Shown here in pieces: positions 25,564 to 38,400 of a stretch of DNA of 64,000 nt (positions are counted from its first letter, which is position 1; each line of letters begins with the position of its first letter). The translations under genes were made by a program, and so were the position numbers. Under the pieces are notes generated by a model. The model saw only the letters and a list, made by a program, of their open reading frames with translations, did not search any database and was not told where the DNA came from. The stretch is from Saksenaea vasiformis B4078 (taxonomy: Eukaryota > Mucoromycota > Mucoromycetes > Mucorales > Saksenaeaceae): NCBI GenBank assembly GCA_000697055.1, contig JNDT01002264.1, positions 62,001 to 126,000 on the forward strand. Direction: 5' to 3'.

Positions 25564-27410
25564 TTAAAGCATCACCAGGCCAACCTTATGTCTTGCCACA
25601 TTGGGACATCTCCAGTTGTAAAGATAATAATTTAGACGTCCATCACCAGGGCCAAACTTCAAATCCTCCACAAATGTTGCGTTATCCATCAAATCAAGAG
25701 CATTAACGACATCAAAACCAGCCTAGGGACACAGAACTCCCATTAATATACAGCAAGAAGAAGGAATAGGAAAATTTACCTTTTTAGCCAACACCAGCGC
25801 GTCCTTCACTAATTCATTCAATCTGCTCTTAATGTAACTCCCTTCCTCTTCCTTTGATTGTTTGTGTTCTTCAGGTATATCCATAGCATAATAGAACATG
25901 TACGCAGCGTTCAATGTCGCATGCTTGGGGTTATTGATAACAGAGCTGGGAAGGGAGTAGAACGAGAACACGTCGGTAATTTTGTGGGTTTCCGGGTTCT
26001 ACCGTAACGTGCTTTAATGGACGGAAACCCCTTAACGATTGCTTACCTCAACAACATAACTCCAAACAACGTCCTTATGAGGAACAATCCAGTGCTTCAC
26101 ATCCTCGTCGGTTTCGAAAATAAGCGACAGGTCGAAGCGTGATAAATAGTTGTTTAGCAATACACGAACTTCAGCTGCATCTTCTTCACGCATGGCTCTC
26201 AAACCAATCGTGGCTGTTTCCTCAGGAACCTTGTAGTGTTTGATCATTCTTGCCAGTGTCCATTTTGGAGGAACACGGGAGAAGTTGCATTCAACCAGTT
26301 TCTTGGGGTTCAGGGAACGGTGGAAGTAGCTGCATAAAGTGCCATTTAACTTTCAAAAAAAGATGATTCTGTGTTCCTACCGACAGGTAGCAACTGGCTT
26401 TGGTAAAACTATGCCAGCTGTATATACGGCTTGAAAGATGCCTTCCAGATGGCTTCGGCGTGTAATCTCTCTAATCAACACTGGTGCTAATCGCTTCGAC
26501 CGCAGTTTTTTATGCACGCAGAGGAAATTGATATCGGTTAAAGGTTGCGTGCTAAAGGTAAGGTTAGTGTAAGCAACCCTTCACCTTTTACCAAGTACTT
26601 ACACATGGTAGGTTCTAGTAGCGGCGGGGATACCACTAATGAACGCGACAAGCTTCTTGTTGGAAGCAACGCGAACACCAACGTGCCAAGACTTCTTCCA
26701 GTTGGGCGGTTGAAGAGCCCTTTTTATACCTGGTCAGCATCATCATCATAACCACCTTCTGTAAATTACCATTTCAAGAAGTGAGCGGAATAGTCAAACC
26801 GAAACTGCGCATCGTCGTCTTCCACATAGTTCAAGGTCAAAAGCTCATATAGCTCCTTTACCTGATTTTTTTTCACAACGTAAATACTCCTTCCTTAGCC
26901 TTATTCTTCGATTGTACCTCTTTCTCATCATTCATGTCCAACTCGCACCATTCAAATTCCTTTGGCAATGCTTGTGGCTCCTTGCTGATCTGATCGACAG
27001 ACACAGCTGGCTCAATTTCCCCGATCTCTGTGACCTCCTCATCTACACGCAAAATCAGAACACAAGTTACAAACGAGAAAAGAACGTTAAAAAGTCCTTT
27101 GTACCATGCTTGGGAACAGGCTGTGTATTCCAGAATTTGTGGTCAGCCATGGTCTTCTGTCGATTTCCTCCAAGGAGTTGGGCGCGTTCCATTAATGCCA
27201 GATTTTGCATCATGCTCTCCAATTTAGCACGCATCTCGGCTTGCTTGTCAAATGACACGCGCTTTGTAGCGGGATCTTTGTTATTGACGAGCTCGTTGTT
27301 CTCCTATAAACAAATGACCCAATGAAATGAGATCTAACATCGACCAGTGATCTTACCTTTTGCTCGGAGGAGTTCCCCTTTTTCTTATCGTTATTTTTTT
27401 CGGCACTCAT
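25564..27410 (-). CDS. NMT1: Glycylpeptide N-tetradecanoyltransferase (N-myristoyltransferase)
   Basis: Nine exons on the minus strand: 27410-27357, 27303-27105, 27042-26918, 26861-26770, 26719-26603, 26551-26381, 26329-26047, 25998-25780, 25722-25564; 472 residues, the normal size. It transfers myristate from myristoyl-CoA to N-terminal glycines in the cytosol and on ribosomes. Hallmarks seen are the Lys-rich N-terminus, [19 protein letters not shown], the WHVGVRV strand, [18 protein letters not shown], the [13 protein letters not shown] motif, and the C-terminal end GLVML whose terminal carboxylate is the catalytic base. GNAT N and C domains are both complete. Junction ACCTGTCG|GTAGG restores VATCRYFHRS. 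Confidence 0.97.
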
Positions 27411-30400
27411 GGATGAGGTGTATTCGACAAAGAAAGGCACGCGGAAGGTTTTTTTTTTAGCTCTTTCGTTAACCAATCACGTCATCAGATTTGAGCAACA
27501 CAACGAAGTCGAAAAAAAAAGAAGCAGTTTGAACCTCCAGGGTCTGCCAAAATTCAATTCATGCAATAGCTTACAGATTTTGCTGGTAAATTGAGAAAGA
27601 GTAGTAAAGAAAACGGGAATAAGATCGACGAGTAAGTAAGCCAAAATATCTATGGGCAATAAAGGAGTTTTTTCACCAGGGGACGAAGTTACTTACATCC
27701 AGCCCGGTCCTGGGGTCGCGTTAGCTATATGCAGTTTATACTGAACTGGATGCCAAAGCATCCGCCATCTTTTTTAGCCAACTTGTTTCGAATCATTTTT
27801 TAAACGGTCGTTTTATCAATTGCGTTTGTTACACCTGAATACAGGTAATCCCCCCTTATTCGCACTCCCGGGTTCAAGGTATCATCTTGGGATCAGAGAA
27901 TTTGGAATGTGAAGAATAAAGAACACGGATACAGGAATAAAAGGTTCAGACTAGAGGACTTTCAGGTTCCGATCTTCATCATTCATCCAACCATAGGAAA
28001 CGAGGTTTTATCTTGTCGTTTACTTCCATTAATCTTTCAATCACTTTCTTTGCAGTTTACCACATCTTTCCTTGTGGAGTCTGTAATACTCAAAATAGCC
28101 GCGTCTATTTAGATCAAAGTGGCAAAGCGATCTGGCAGACACTGTATCAATGGTTTTGCACTTCCGGCGCACCGGAATCCCAAACCGATGACATGGTTTT
28201 GAGATATTATAAGCTCCAGTTCTCGAGAGCACCTTATTCAGTTGTAATCTGACAGTAACAACTTTATGCGAGATATTTGGTTAAAGTGGAATTTGCTATT
28301 TCTCGATACTTTATATGCAAATATAGGACAATCTTCGAGACTGTGTGATAGGTCGATAGTGGAGTCATTATTGCTTTTCAACTGAGTTGGTTTACTCCTG
28401 TTGTTTAACGGAATGTGCTTATGCACTCCGTGACGCCCACTATACAGTGCGAATGAACTAATGCAACATGGTTGTAAATTTGATCAGGCTACTAGGTCTG
28501 ATATCAGGTGCGGCCGTGGACTTGATCGTATTAAGCAAGTATACGCAGAACAGTGTATTTCTAGCTTCCAGAATGGAAAAAGTTTGCGAGCTTTTCTGCA
28601 AGCCAACTGTTAAGTGCTAGTCATATGAAAAAAAGGTAAACGAAAGAAGCTAGTCCCGGAGAGTTAGCAAAAATATCCACATGCTGAGTTTCCAAGTGTC
28701 TAGAGAATTAACACACTGCTGGAGTTTCTTTGGCGTTAGTCCCCTTTACGCAGATTCATGCATAAGATTGAGGTATAATGTACGTCCTTAGATTTGTTTC
28801 TCGGATCAAAAAAAACGAAAATACACATAAATGTTGTCTTATACGTTCAGTTTGTAGTCGGAGCAGTCAGTCATTTTTTAGTTATCTCGCTATTTGACTG
28901 AATTGTTTTCATGATGTCAATCTGTGACCAAAGTAGGCGGCATTCTGAAGGATGTACGCTATTTGAAAGGGTACATATCAAAAGGTTTACCCGGGGATGA
29001 AGATTCATTATTAAGCATATCGATTATGACGAAAATTACATTTCAATGGATGAGACACCAAAGAATAGAAGAGTCTAAAAGAGCAGGGAATATGAAGTGG
29101 CTAATCCGTCCATTCTATTTGGAAACTTGTATGGATCATAATTACTCTTCAAAGACTGGGATTCAGTAGAAAAAGGGAGGATCAGAGGTCTACCAAAGAA
29201 ACAGCGTGATAATAATGTTAAAGGATGGAAATAGAGCACCTCCTTCCTTTTAAGTTTATGCCTTCCTTATTTTCAGCCCTTCGACCACCACCTAAGCGTT
29301 GAAAATAACGGGCATCAGTGCATACGATACTCAAGCACACAAATCTCGTCTACTATTGTTAAAAGCGCTAAATCTACAGCATGAAAATAGAAGCTAAATT
29401 GAGAAAAAGTAGTCATGTTCTTGTTCAAGGCGACAGGTCTGGAATTAATCGCCCCCTCGAGCAACTTCTTCAAAGATTAAACGGTTTCCATGCATTAAAC
29501 AAAATGAAATGACTATCAAAACCAGGTGCAAAGTATCTCTATATTTGTGTTTGTTGATCCTATCGTCAAATCTAGAACAATAATTAAGAGTTGTTATCAT
29601 AGCGTCCTTTTCTTTCTATTGGCTATATAGCAATTCTCATAGAAAAAGGTCTCGAATGCGTGTAGGTGATAGTGTTAGTCAAGCTAGCAATATTATCTAC
29701 TTTAAGCTACAGAGTCGGGGCATAAGAACTCATATGGGAAAAAGCAAAAGTAATAAACCAAATAGGACTTCATCAGAGATATCGCAAGTGTGTTGTAATT
29801 GGTACTTCATCATGAACGAGAACACCCACCCGCGAGATTATAGAAAAAACCTGCGATCGCGTTTAAGGATAAATTAGGTATACATCATCATCGGAACCAT
29901 AAGTTCTATCTAGAACTCTCGGGTGATAGACTTAATTCATGTGGAAGAGCAAGCGAGAGTAGAATTCTCTAATGCCTACCAATAGGTGGGAAGTAACGTT
30001 ACCTGCGCCCGGGTATTACTGAAAAAACAGACCAACCAGAGCAAGGAGATAAAAATATCTTTTCTATCTAGACTGTGTGGCTTACCATCAAGATGATTTC
30101 CTTTTTTCCCTAAGCCATATCCCATTGCAGCCGTCAGCTTTGATGGATGAATACTATCCCCCTGAGCAAATCATACTGGCTCTTGTTATATGTATATTCC
30201 CATGCTAACAAGACGCCTTGCAGTGAATTCCCAGGCATTTGGAAAATTAAGGTCATGGAGTCACGTCCCATCTGATAGACATCCCTTTTTAGCGGTATGA
30301 CAATCCTCCAAGCCTCTTCTTTTTGTATAGGGATGACCTCAACAAGGTCACGTCCCATTTAATTTGTGCTTTTTTAGTGTGCTATTGAGCTGCGTTCCGA

Positions 30401-31578
30401 TGTTGTTCCAAATAGCGAGGATAGGGAAAAAAAATATTGATTCCAGCGCTAGGGGGCGTGTAGTATTTAGTCTGGGCAACAAAGATAAGGGGCGGGACCA
30501 ATAGCGTACGAGATCGTCGACGCAATTTGCTCTACTTTACCAGGAACTTAAATTGCCAGGCGATCATCGTGCGAATCTGCCAAACGGGATGAAATAAGGT
30601 TGATGAGCGGCTTTTTCTCTTCTTTTTTTCATATCTCATTCATGCATGACTAAATAATGCACACTCTTATCAAAAGAATGATAAAAGGAAACGGTCGAGT
30701 GGCCCAAGTCTAGAACGTGTGCTTCGAGACCCATATCTCATGGATCAAAGGAAAATATTTACAACTGGGTTCATCTGCCAACACCAAGTTTCGCGCCAAG
30801 ATTTTTTTTCCTAACCATGTTTGATTGCCACGAGATCGTACCCTCCAAAATAAGCCTACACAGATCAAGTGCAATCAATGATGTATAGCACTCGTCAGAT
30901 GATGATGACAATCCATCTGCACGACAAATAACAACAAACAACCACGTTTTTTTAATGCTCGATCTATAGAGCCAGCAGAATGTAAATGGTATGGTCACTG
31001 TTGCTGAACGACGTTGCAAGTTTAATTTGAAAGACGTATGTCTCTTTTGGACATTTTTTCAACGAAAAGGGAATATTCTATGGTATCTGGGTGAAACAAG
31101 AATGAGGTATTTCTTTTTCGAAGATCATCTGCCAAATTGGAAGGAGGTAACCACGTTGCTCTTGATCTAACCTTACTTTACATCGGAAGATCGCTGCATG
31201 AAAGTTTAGTCCATTTTTGGAGGCATGCATTGTGAGCACATGACCACGAACAGGATCAGTAACAAATAGGATTTGGGATAATGTATATTTTAGATAAAAT
31301 GACGGAAAGCGCAGCAAGTAAAAATGAATGCAATGAGAAGAGGAGATATATACACATGTAGATGAAATATACACATGTGAGTTGAATAAATATAACAATG
31401 AGAAAAAAGAGTGAAAAAAGAAAGACCGATAACTCATGCTACCAATTTGTTGCTGCTGATCCCGATGATAAAATGATGAGAATGCTAAACAAATAAAGAA
31501 ACTACATAAACAATACAATTTTGTATGAGAGAGAAACGAAAAGAAAAAAATGTTTGTACATGAAAAAGAAATCATGCA
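27411..31578. other. Gene-free region of about 4.2 kb
   Basis: No intact gene. Short frames at 28013-28252, 28924-29169 and 30134-30358 show no known motifs. The last one contains a sequence element repeated about 85 bp apart (GTCACGTCCCAT near 30261 and 30347). The last 500 bases are the 3' flank of the Ste12-like gene. No tRNA found. Confidence 0.5.
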
Positions 31579-33627
31579 TCAGTAATGAATGAGTGCATCC
31601 GTGGGCTTGATCGTGGGACTTTCTGATCCGTAGGATGGGTAGGAGTAAGTTGATGTGAGCATCCCCAAGGGGGTGGGACCATCCGAAGCGAGGGAATAAC
31701 CAGCAGAAGGCACGGGAGGAAGGGAGGGAGGGATATAGACTGGGTTGAGGGAATGATGATGCTGTTGATGTTGTTGCTGTTGTTGTTGTTGTGGGTATGT
31801 CAAAGGTTCGTAAGGATGATTGCCGTAAACCTCAGCGGCGTAACCATCGTCCATGGGGCCTTGGTTAGGAGAAATATCAGAAGGATTCGAGTACTGTTCC
31901 CAATCAATCCGTTGCTCCCAGTCCTGACGAGCAGCTAGTGGCCATTCCTGGATGTCTTGATAGTCGTGTTGTGCTGGCATGGATTCATTGATTGCATAGA
32001 AAGAGCCCGGTGAAGATAGATCGGTCTCCTGGGCATGTAGTGATCCGTCATAATACATGTTTCCTTCATCTTCTTGCTTCAAAGTGATATCTCGAGCAAT
32101 GGGACGAATGGGTGATGACGAACATGATGAAGAGGAGGATGAGCAAGCTGATGCGGAGAGGGAAGGATAAGGCCCCATCCATTCATCAGCGTCCATAGAG
32201 TTGTTGTGATCAAAGGCATTGGCGATTGTATTGTTGCTATAGTAATAGGTGCCGTTGTTTCCATAAGAGGTTGTCGTACTGCTGTTCTGGTAATTGTTGT
32301 TCTTTGACGTTGTTGTGTTACCGCCGTTGTTGTTGTTGCTATCGCCGTCGTTCTTGTCCCCTTTGTCGCTGCTTGAGCCGCTGCTCAAAGGACGCTGGCG
32401 ACGTTCATGTGTTTTCTTGTGTTGTGCCAAGTTGTCCGAGCGAGAGAAGCGTTTGCCGCATAAACCGCACAGATAGGGTCGTTCCATCGTGTGTGTTCGC
32501 AGGTGACGCTTGAGATGTTCCAGACGCTTAAAGTCTTTTCCGCACGAGCTGAGTGGACAGGCGTAAGCGCGAGAGGCTTCATCCAATGCATCTGTGCGTG
32601 AGGCGGAGGAGCGATCGTAGGGCCACCACAGTGACCGCATGCGAGAATCAGCTGTGTTCGCTTCGTTTAATCTATAGTTGTTGGAGGAGTTGGAGTGGCT
32701 CATGGTGCGGCGGCGGCGTTGTTTGTAGGAGGAGGATCCGGCAAAAAGAGAAAAGTGACCAAAAACGGCAGACGCTTTTTGCGAGACGGAGGATTGGTGC
32801 GAGCGTTGTGAGTTCAGCTTTCCATCATGCGATGTCGATTGTGTGTATTTTGTTTCGGACCAGTCGCCAGATGAGGGTGACAACAGTGGAGCGGAGAATG
32901 AGGAGGCGATGGGATGGGGGAGGCCACCATCAGAGGTGGTTGGGGAGGGTGGCATATCAAACAAAGCGGCCGCACGGGCCGAGAGCTGGCTGCTCTGCAC
33001 TCTGTCGCCGTTGAGACAGGCATCAAGCTCGAGATCGTGTAACAAGTTCTTTCTGAATTCATCGAACATTGCTTGTGTGGTATCCAAGGAGATGGAGACG
33101 GCTGGATTGGCGACGGCGAAAGACGTTGGTTCCATACCCAATTTTTCCCGTTTCAAATCTCGTTCGAGGGCGTCGAGAAAGAGGCGGTCGTGTGGAACGG
33201 CGTACCAATTGAAAACTTTCTGTTTCTTTTGTGTACGGATGCAGTTGTGTTTGTAGAGCAAGTCGAGGAAGCTGGATTTTGGTTCTTCCAGTACGGCGTC
33301 GGCGCCGGGTTTGAGGTTACGCAGGTCGCTAAAGATACCTTCCTCAAACTTCTTCATATTCCGCACGGGCCGCCCAAATGCGTGAAATCGGTACACGAGG
33401 GATCGAACAATGTCGGTACCCGAGATGAAGAACGAGCTGTTCCACTGAACACATGAAACGTACTCGTTGTTTGGTAGTTGAAATCGCTTGATAGGTGGAT
33501 CCTCATCGTTATCCCAGTTATCGGGCGCTGTGGCGAAAAAACATTTGAGCTGATTGATTTGATCAAGACGCAAGTCGACATCCTCTTCGTTGGGAAAAGG
33601 CAACGGATCCCGAACCGTGGTTGTCAT
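31579..33627 (-). CDS. Ste12/SteA-type transcription factor
   Basis: One uninterrupted frame of 682 residues. The N-terminal STE12 DNA-binding region (about 15-165) shows [44 protein letters not shown] and the [28 protein letters not shown] block. Two C2H2 zinc fingers lie at about 355-407 ([10 protein letters not shown]...H...H, then [14 protein letters not shown]...H). This arrangement is that of filamentous-fungal SteA/Ste12 rather than the yeast protein, which lacks fingers. The rest is low complexity: Ser-rich, Asn-rich, and a Gln/His tract near the C-terminus (31755-31795). It acts in the nucleus, in relatives downstream of a MAP kinase controlling mating, invasive growth or development; the role here is inferred. 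It is divergent from the fasciclin-like gene. Confidence 0.95.
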   Translation of the reverse strand: MTTTVRDPLPFPNEEDVDLRLDQINQLKCFFATAPDNWDNDEDPPIKRFQLPNNEYVSCVQWNSSFFISGTDIVRSLVYRFHAFGRPVRNMKKFEEGIFSDLRNLKPGADAVLEEPKSSFLDLLYKHNCIRTQKKQKVFNWYAVPHDRLFLDALERDLKREKLGMEPTSFAVANPAVSISLDTTQAMFDEFRKNLLHDLELDACLNGDRVQSSQLSARAAALFDMPPSPTTSDGGLPHPIASSFSAPLLSPSSGDWSETKYTQSTSHDGKLNSQRSHQSSVSQKASAVFGHFSLFAGSSSYKQRRRRTMSHSNSSNNYRLNEANTADSRMRSLWWPYDRSSASRTDALDEASRAYACPLSSCGKDFKRLEHLKRHLRTHTMERPYLCGLCGKRFSRSDNLAQHKKTHERRQRPLSSGSSSDKGDKNDGDSNNNNGGNTTTSKNNNYQNSSTTTSYGNNGTYYYSNNTIANAFDHNNSMDADEWMGPYPSLSASACSSSSSSCSSSPIRPIARDITLKQEDEGNMYYDGSLHAQETDLSSPGSFYAINESMPAQHDYQDIQEWPLAARQDWEQRIDWEQYSNPSDISPNQGPMDDGYAAEVYGNHPYEPLTYPQQQQQQQHQQHHHSLNPVYIPPSLPPVPSAGYSLASDGPTPLGMLTSTYSYPSYGSESPTIKPTDALIHY

Positions 33628-33645
33628 GGATATATACTATTCTGA

Positions 33646-33681
33646 GAAAAAAAAAAGAAGAAAGAAAGAAAGGAAAGAGAA
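33646..33681. repeat. GAAA/TTTC microsatellite in the Ste12-like 5' leader
   Basis: A purine run of GAAA-type units, read on the minus strand as a pyrimidine-rich leader directly before the Ste12-like start codon. Confidence 0.7.
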
Positions 33682-33839
33682 AATGGTTAGGATTTTTGAT
33701 CGTCGCATTTATACAGGTAGAAAATGTTTAAGCATGCGTTGGATTACTTACTTAAGAGCTTGCTTGGCAAAAGGATAGCGCAAGAGCAGGATGATCAGAG
33801 AAAAAGTGGATGATTTTGTTGTTTCTTTTGGGGGACAGC

Positions 33840-33846
33840 TTTTATA
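33840..33846 (-). promoter_or_regulatory. Possible TATA box of the Ste12-like gene
   Basis: TATAAAA on the minus strand, about 213 bp upstream of the start codon, which would imply a leader of roughly 150-190 nt. The leader contains the pyrimidine-rich microsatellite. Confidence 0.4.
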
Positions 33847-34078
33847 TGAGGGCGTATTTTTTTTTATTAGCTTATTATACTCAAAGCGAGAGTCATCGGG
33901 GCTTTGTTTATTGACCTTCAAACCTCCTTTTTTCTCTTGTGTAACCAATTTCCACAGAAGTGTCGCAGCTTTTCCCAAATGACGTCGCCAAACCAAATTG
34001 GGAAGAATTTTTTTTCTGTTTCTTCACACCCAACTTTCTCTCTCTTGGCTATTGTAAAAACTATATTGTAGCAACAAT

Positions 34079-34624
34079 ATGCACATGCATTATTTCCTCG
34101 TCTTATTCTTATTATCCACTACATTTGCTATGAATGAGAACAAACCACACCTTTTATATGAACCGAACGCCCCCGACTATAGGTCCTCAGAAGTGAAGCA
34201 GACGTTGTTTGACAAACTTGCACCGGAGGTGTCCCTTTCGACTTTTCTGGATATTCTTACGCATGTTGACAATGTTTTCAGTCTTTTCAATACCTCGCAA
34301 GTAGAACAACCTTTTACGGTATTCTGTCCTGTGAATTCAGCATTTCGAAATGGCATGGATGGTGAAATGAAAGCCCATCTAGAAGAGTTCTTGCGTAACC
34401 ATATTGTTCCTTCTGGGAAAATGGATCCGGGTAGTTTACAACATTCACAACGACTGGAAACCATGTTAACGGGAGAAAAGATACAAGTCAAACATCATTT
34501 CTTTACTGGAAAAACGACGCTTAATGGAGCAGCAACAGTTGACACAACACATCCTATAGAAGCCGTCAACGGAATTGCATACAAAATCAATCATGTACTG
34601 CGGCCAGCTAAATCGCTCACATGA
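34079..34624 (+). CDS. Secreted fasciclin (FAS1)-domain protein
   Basis: A single exon of 181 residues. Residues 1-18 form a signal peptide (MHMHYFLVLFLLSTTFA). One FAS1 domain fills the rest: STFLDILTHVDNVFSLF, then EQPFTVFCPVNSAF (the H1-type box, usually TVFAPTNxAF), an LRNHIVPSG block, and IEAVNGIAYKINHVLRP (the H2-type box with NGxxYxIxxVL). No GPI or membrane signal at the C-terminus, so it is probably secreted or wall-associated. FAS1 proteins mediate adhesion; the role here is inferred. It shares a promoter region of about 450 bp with the Ste12-like gene. Confidence 0.9.
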   Translation: MHMHYFLVLFLLSTTFAMNENKPHLLYEPNAPDYRSSEVKQTLFDKLAPEVSLSTFLDILTHVDNVFSLFNTSQVEQPFTVFCPVNSAFRNGMDGEMKAHLEEFLRNHIVPSGKMDPGSLQHSQRLETMLTGEKIQVKHHFFTGKTTLNGAATVDTTHPIEAVNGIAYKINHVLRPAKSLT

Positions 34625-35089
34625 AAAAAAAAAAATAGGTTTTGTATCACACGTATATTCTTTTGGTTTTTTCTGGAAATCCCGTAGTTTAAATGGCCGC
34701 GTTCCATTGTTCATTAGGTTTATGTGGCGTATTCGTATTTTTCTTTTTCACCTTTCTTTTCATGGATATTCCCGTGGTGGTTACATCCAACGTGAACCTT
34801 ATTTTTTTCTTAACCTCGTTTCATGTTTGAGATCATTTTAGTGCCTTTCCCAATCAACCTCAGCTCTTATTTCTCGAAATTGATCCATGCATTTGGCACG
34901 AGTTGTGTAACAATCTCAAATAAATATGTGGGTCATTATAACTTGCAAGATACTCACTGTATCCTATTTTGAACTCAGTAAAAAGCTGTTGTTGTCGTGT
35001 TTATAGGAAGTAGTAGAACATTTCGTTCTTCAAAAAAAAACAGAGATGATTGTCAGGCAATTCTATAGAGACTCTGCAGTGTTACCTGC
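34625..35089. other. Intergenic stretch
   Basis: 3' flank of the fasciclin gene. Nothing recognisable. Confidence 0.5.
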
Positions 35090-35480
35090 TTACAAATCTT
35101 AGTTTATTGAAAAGTAAATCCATTCCTCTCAAACGACAACTGTAAAAAACTATTCAATCGGATTGAACTCCGGATAATACGGATGGACAGATGCATCTGT
35201 AACTTCTTTCATCGTTTTTCTATTTTAACAGACACGTGGACAGATGCATTACCCATAACTGGATAATGATCCTTCATTTATGATATCTATCACGCTAGAA
35301 GAAGCTGATGCAATAAGCTAGTGTTTATATCGGATTCAATTTGTCTTTTCTGAGACGAATCTGCTTTCCCGAGTCTTCTTTTGGTAATGGCAGCTGGATA
35401 AATCACGCTAGAGGTGATCGTTGTTTTCGCGTATTTGCTACTGGCACCACACTCACAGGAGCCTTATCTTCCTCCACCTA
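35090..35480 (-). pseudogene. Decayed Tc1/mariner-type DDE transposase fragment
   Basis: Read on the minus strand, 35221-35280 gives KDHYPVMGNASVHVS, matching the second catalytic-Asp region (usually MDNAPIH; here the Asp is changed to Gly). Then 35145-35205 in another frame gives HPYYPEFNPIE, matching the PPYSPELNPIE motif that carries the third acidic residue. Frameshifts and stops lie between and after them. It is an old, inactive copy. No terminal inverted repeats were recognised. Confidence 0.6.
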
Positions 35481-38400
35481 CTTCCTTATATTGCTATAAA
35501 AAATAAATTCGTCAGCATAAGCGCAATAATCCTCAAAGTCCATACCAGTTACAACGTAATTAATAAATCCAACTCTACATCAGCTCATCTCTATTTTTTC
35601 CTAACAAAATGTAGATCCGCTTTCTTAAGTTCTATTCCACGCTACAATTCCATTCAGAGTTCTTCTAGATCTCTCTAAGTCTTGAACGTTTTATGCAACA
35701 ATTCAGTGTAACCTCTTTTTTAGGATAATCGGTACTCTCGTAGTAACGAAGTATTCAAAATCCTTTTATTGCAAATAGAGAGTATTAAGCAGATGTGTGG
35801 ATGCAGTTATGTTTTCCGAACTAAATGTTACTCGCTGTCTACGGCTTTCAATGGTCTATATTACAATCAGAGTTATCATTACTAGGTCAATTGTGCAAAT
35901 ATTTCCAGAAAATTCGTGTTTGTTCGAACTCTAGAAAATCTTTTTTGAAAGGGAAGAACAAGCGGAGATTACAGAGACACGCGGCTACACGGGGATTCAT
36001 GCAACCTCGAGCGTATTGGCTAATACGGGATTGGAGTTAACAGCAGCCTAAACTATGTTTGTTTGCTTTCAGTAAAAAAGCGCTTAATTTCGACCGCATA
36101 ACTTCCAAAGATATATTCTAAAGATTATCTATGTGCATGATTGATCATCTTGCTTATTCAGCAGCAGTAAATACAAAAGCAATAGAAGATCAATGCCCGG
36201 AAATACTGGTTTTTTCCTGTAACTCTGCGCTACTTTTAAGCTACTTGGCGTTGGCTTTAAATAAACTTTACGTCAGGGATATATCTTTTGGCGTACTGTG
36301 TCGCTGAATCTTTTATGGGGGGAAGGACATTTATGCGTCGACTCCAAGTAGGTGCATTATTGGTCCAGCGCTCTCATTTACTGCGTATATTATCCAATCG
36401 CGCGACATATCTCAGTTACATGGTGTGTTGGATATTTAGAGGGCTACACAGGCATATTTTTTTCTTTGGCTCTGTTTCTCTTAAGGTGGGTATACGTTTT
36501 ATGATTGCACATCCAGGATAACCTATGATTCGTCTCCTTTAGTCTGCATGATCTCTGTCTCAAACTGTTATCCAATTCTTCATTATCGCAACTTGGCTCC
36601 CCACGGCCGCAGAGTTTAATATAGATTAGCGTAAAAAAAATGCACACAATAACCAGTAAACCTGCATCCTGCGAAGGAGCAACAGCGTAATTTATGCATT
36701 TTGTCAAATTTCTTTGAATCCCAGAAATGCGACACAATATCAAGGTCAACACATTCGTGCATTGCTTTTACATTCAGCGAAGCCATCCGAAATTCGCATT
36801 TGCAGGCTAGTGTAAATGATAGAATTCGCCTCGTCAGCCCAACCTGGTACCTCAGTTGGTTTTGTTTGACTACATTATGCAGATTAAGGGAAGGGATCGT
36901 ACTACTTAGCACCAAATGCTAACTTACCAGCTTACGGGCGCAAATGCCACGTGCCACAAAGGCTGAATACGATAAAATTGACTGAAGACTATCTAATGCT
37001 ACAGCAGCTACAATCTTAATCATAGTATCCATCGTTATAACAGAGAAACAAAAAAGCTGAGCGTTTGGATCTCACTATGGATAATGTGATTACTCATATG
37101 CTTACTGAAATAGAGCCATGGGGGGAGAACTTACAAGCACTCCTCCCTTTTTTCTCCATAATCCCTAGAGCCCGTAAGCAAATTGAACGATTTTGACTTG
37201 TCATCAATCCTGGCTTAGGAAGAAGTCAATGCGGGAGACAAAAAAAAAAAGAAAGAAAAAAAAAGGCTGCTGGAAAGAGCAGATGGTGTTTGTGAAAGGG
37301 TGACACTGCAGGATCTCTATTACTTTAATCAACACTCAATCTCTCACTTTGATGACCACTAAAGAACTTTATTTGTAATGTTTTTATTTAATAATAATAA
37401 CTTTACTTTTTTTTATCATGAAGATGAAAAATTTGATTCTCAAGGGCACAGTCTTTTCTTTTGGAGAGATGTATACCGAACTGAGTTGAAATCGGTGCTC
37501 AAAACCTTAACAACTCATTGTGGTATCGATAAATCATCTATCGTGCTCATCTGTTATTCTCACGAAGTAACTATTTTGCCGTGGTATAATAGCCTTTATT
37601 TTCCTTTTCCAAATAGAAGATGCAACCTTCTATGCAATGACTCATTACCCAAAAATAGAATTGGTTTGACAGACATTTCTCTCACGCTAACGGATTTCCC
37701 GATTAGATTTCGGAAGGCTTCATCGGAAAAGATGGTGGCTATCCGTTTGTCCCACCATGTTTTGCCACTACCTCGTTGATCGTATGACCATTTCCTTTTT
37801 CTTTTTTCTAATGGCCACCAACTCACGAGCGCCAAAGAAAAATATTACCATATTTACAATAGCCAAGCGTCATATTTGCGAGGCACCAGATTGTTTGCTT
37901 TGGGTACAAAGAAATAGTCTCTTTAAGACGGGAATACGAATGACCCAGCGGAGTTGCACATAGTGCCCATTAATACAACCACGCGGATACATTCAATATG
38001 TCACCGCCCATAGAGTACATAACTTATATGGATGTGCAACTTGATCATCACCATAACCATATCTGTCCCTGTCTGCTGGAAAATCTCTGAATTCATACTT
38101 TCTTGCATTAGCCTGGTTTACCCTAATGCTACACATAAAGCGCCGCTCACAGTGGGTAACACCGAACCGATCCCTAGAGTAGTGAAACAAAAAGACATAA
38201 TGCGTTGACTTTTTAGGGAAAGAATATCTCGTCATAAAACCGGTAAATCGCTATGTGATAGCTGTTTACCCTATGAAGGTCACAATTCATGTAATTAGAA
38301 TCTAGAAACATCCTGAAGTCTACTAGTGATGGTGGGAATAGGCCCTTTTTTGAATCCTGCCGTTCTTAATTTCCAATAAACGGGGTTTATGGCTCGATGA

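Noticed and set aside
30650..30760. tRNA-like stretch with GGTCGAGTGGCC and GTGCTTCGAGACCC
   Set aside because: The arms do not pair into a cloverleaf of the right spacing.
31078..31575. 165-codon minus-strand frame with aromatic/Ser-rich sequence
   Set aside because: It lies directly after the Ste12-like stop and reads as AT-rich 3' untranslated DNA; no motif.
37378..37779. 133-codon plus-strand frame
   Set aside because: AT-driven open frame with no domain, no intron partners and no promoter signs.
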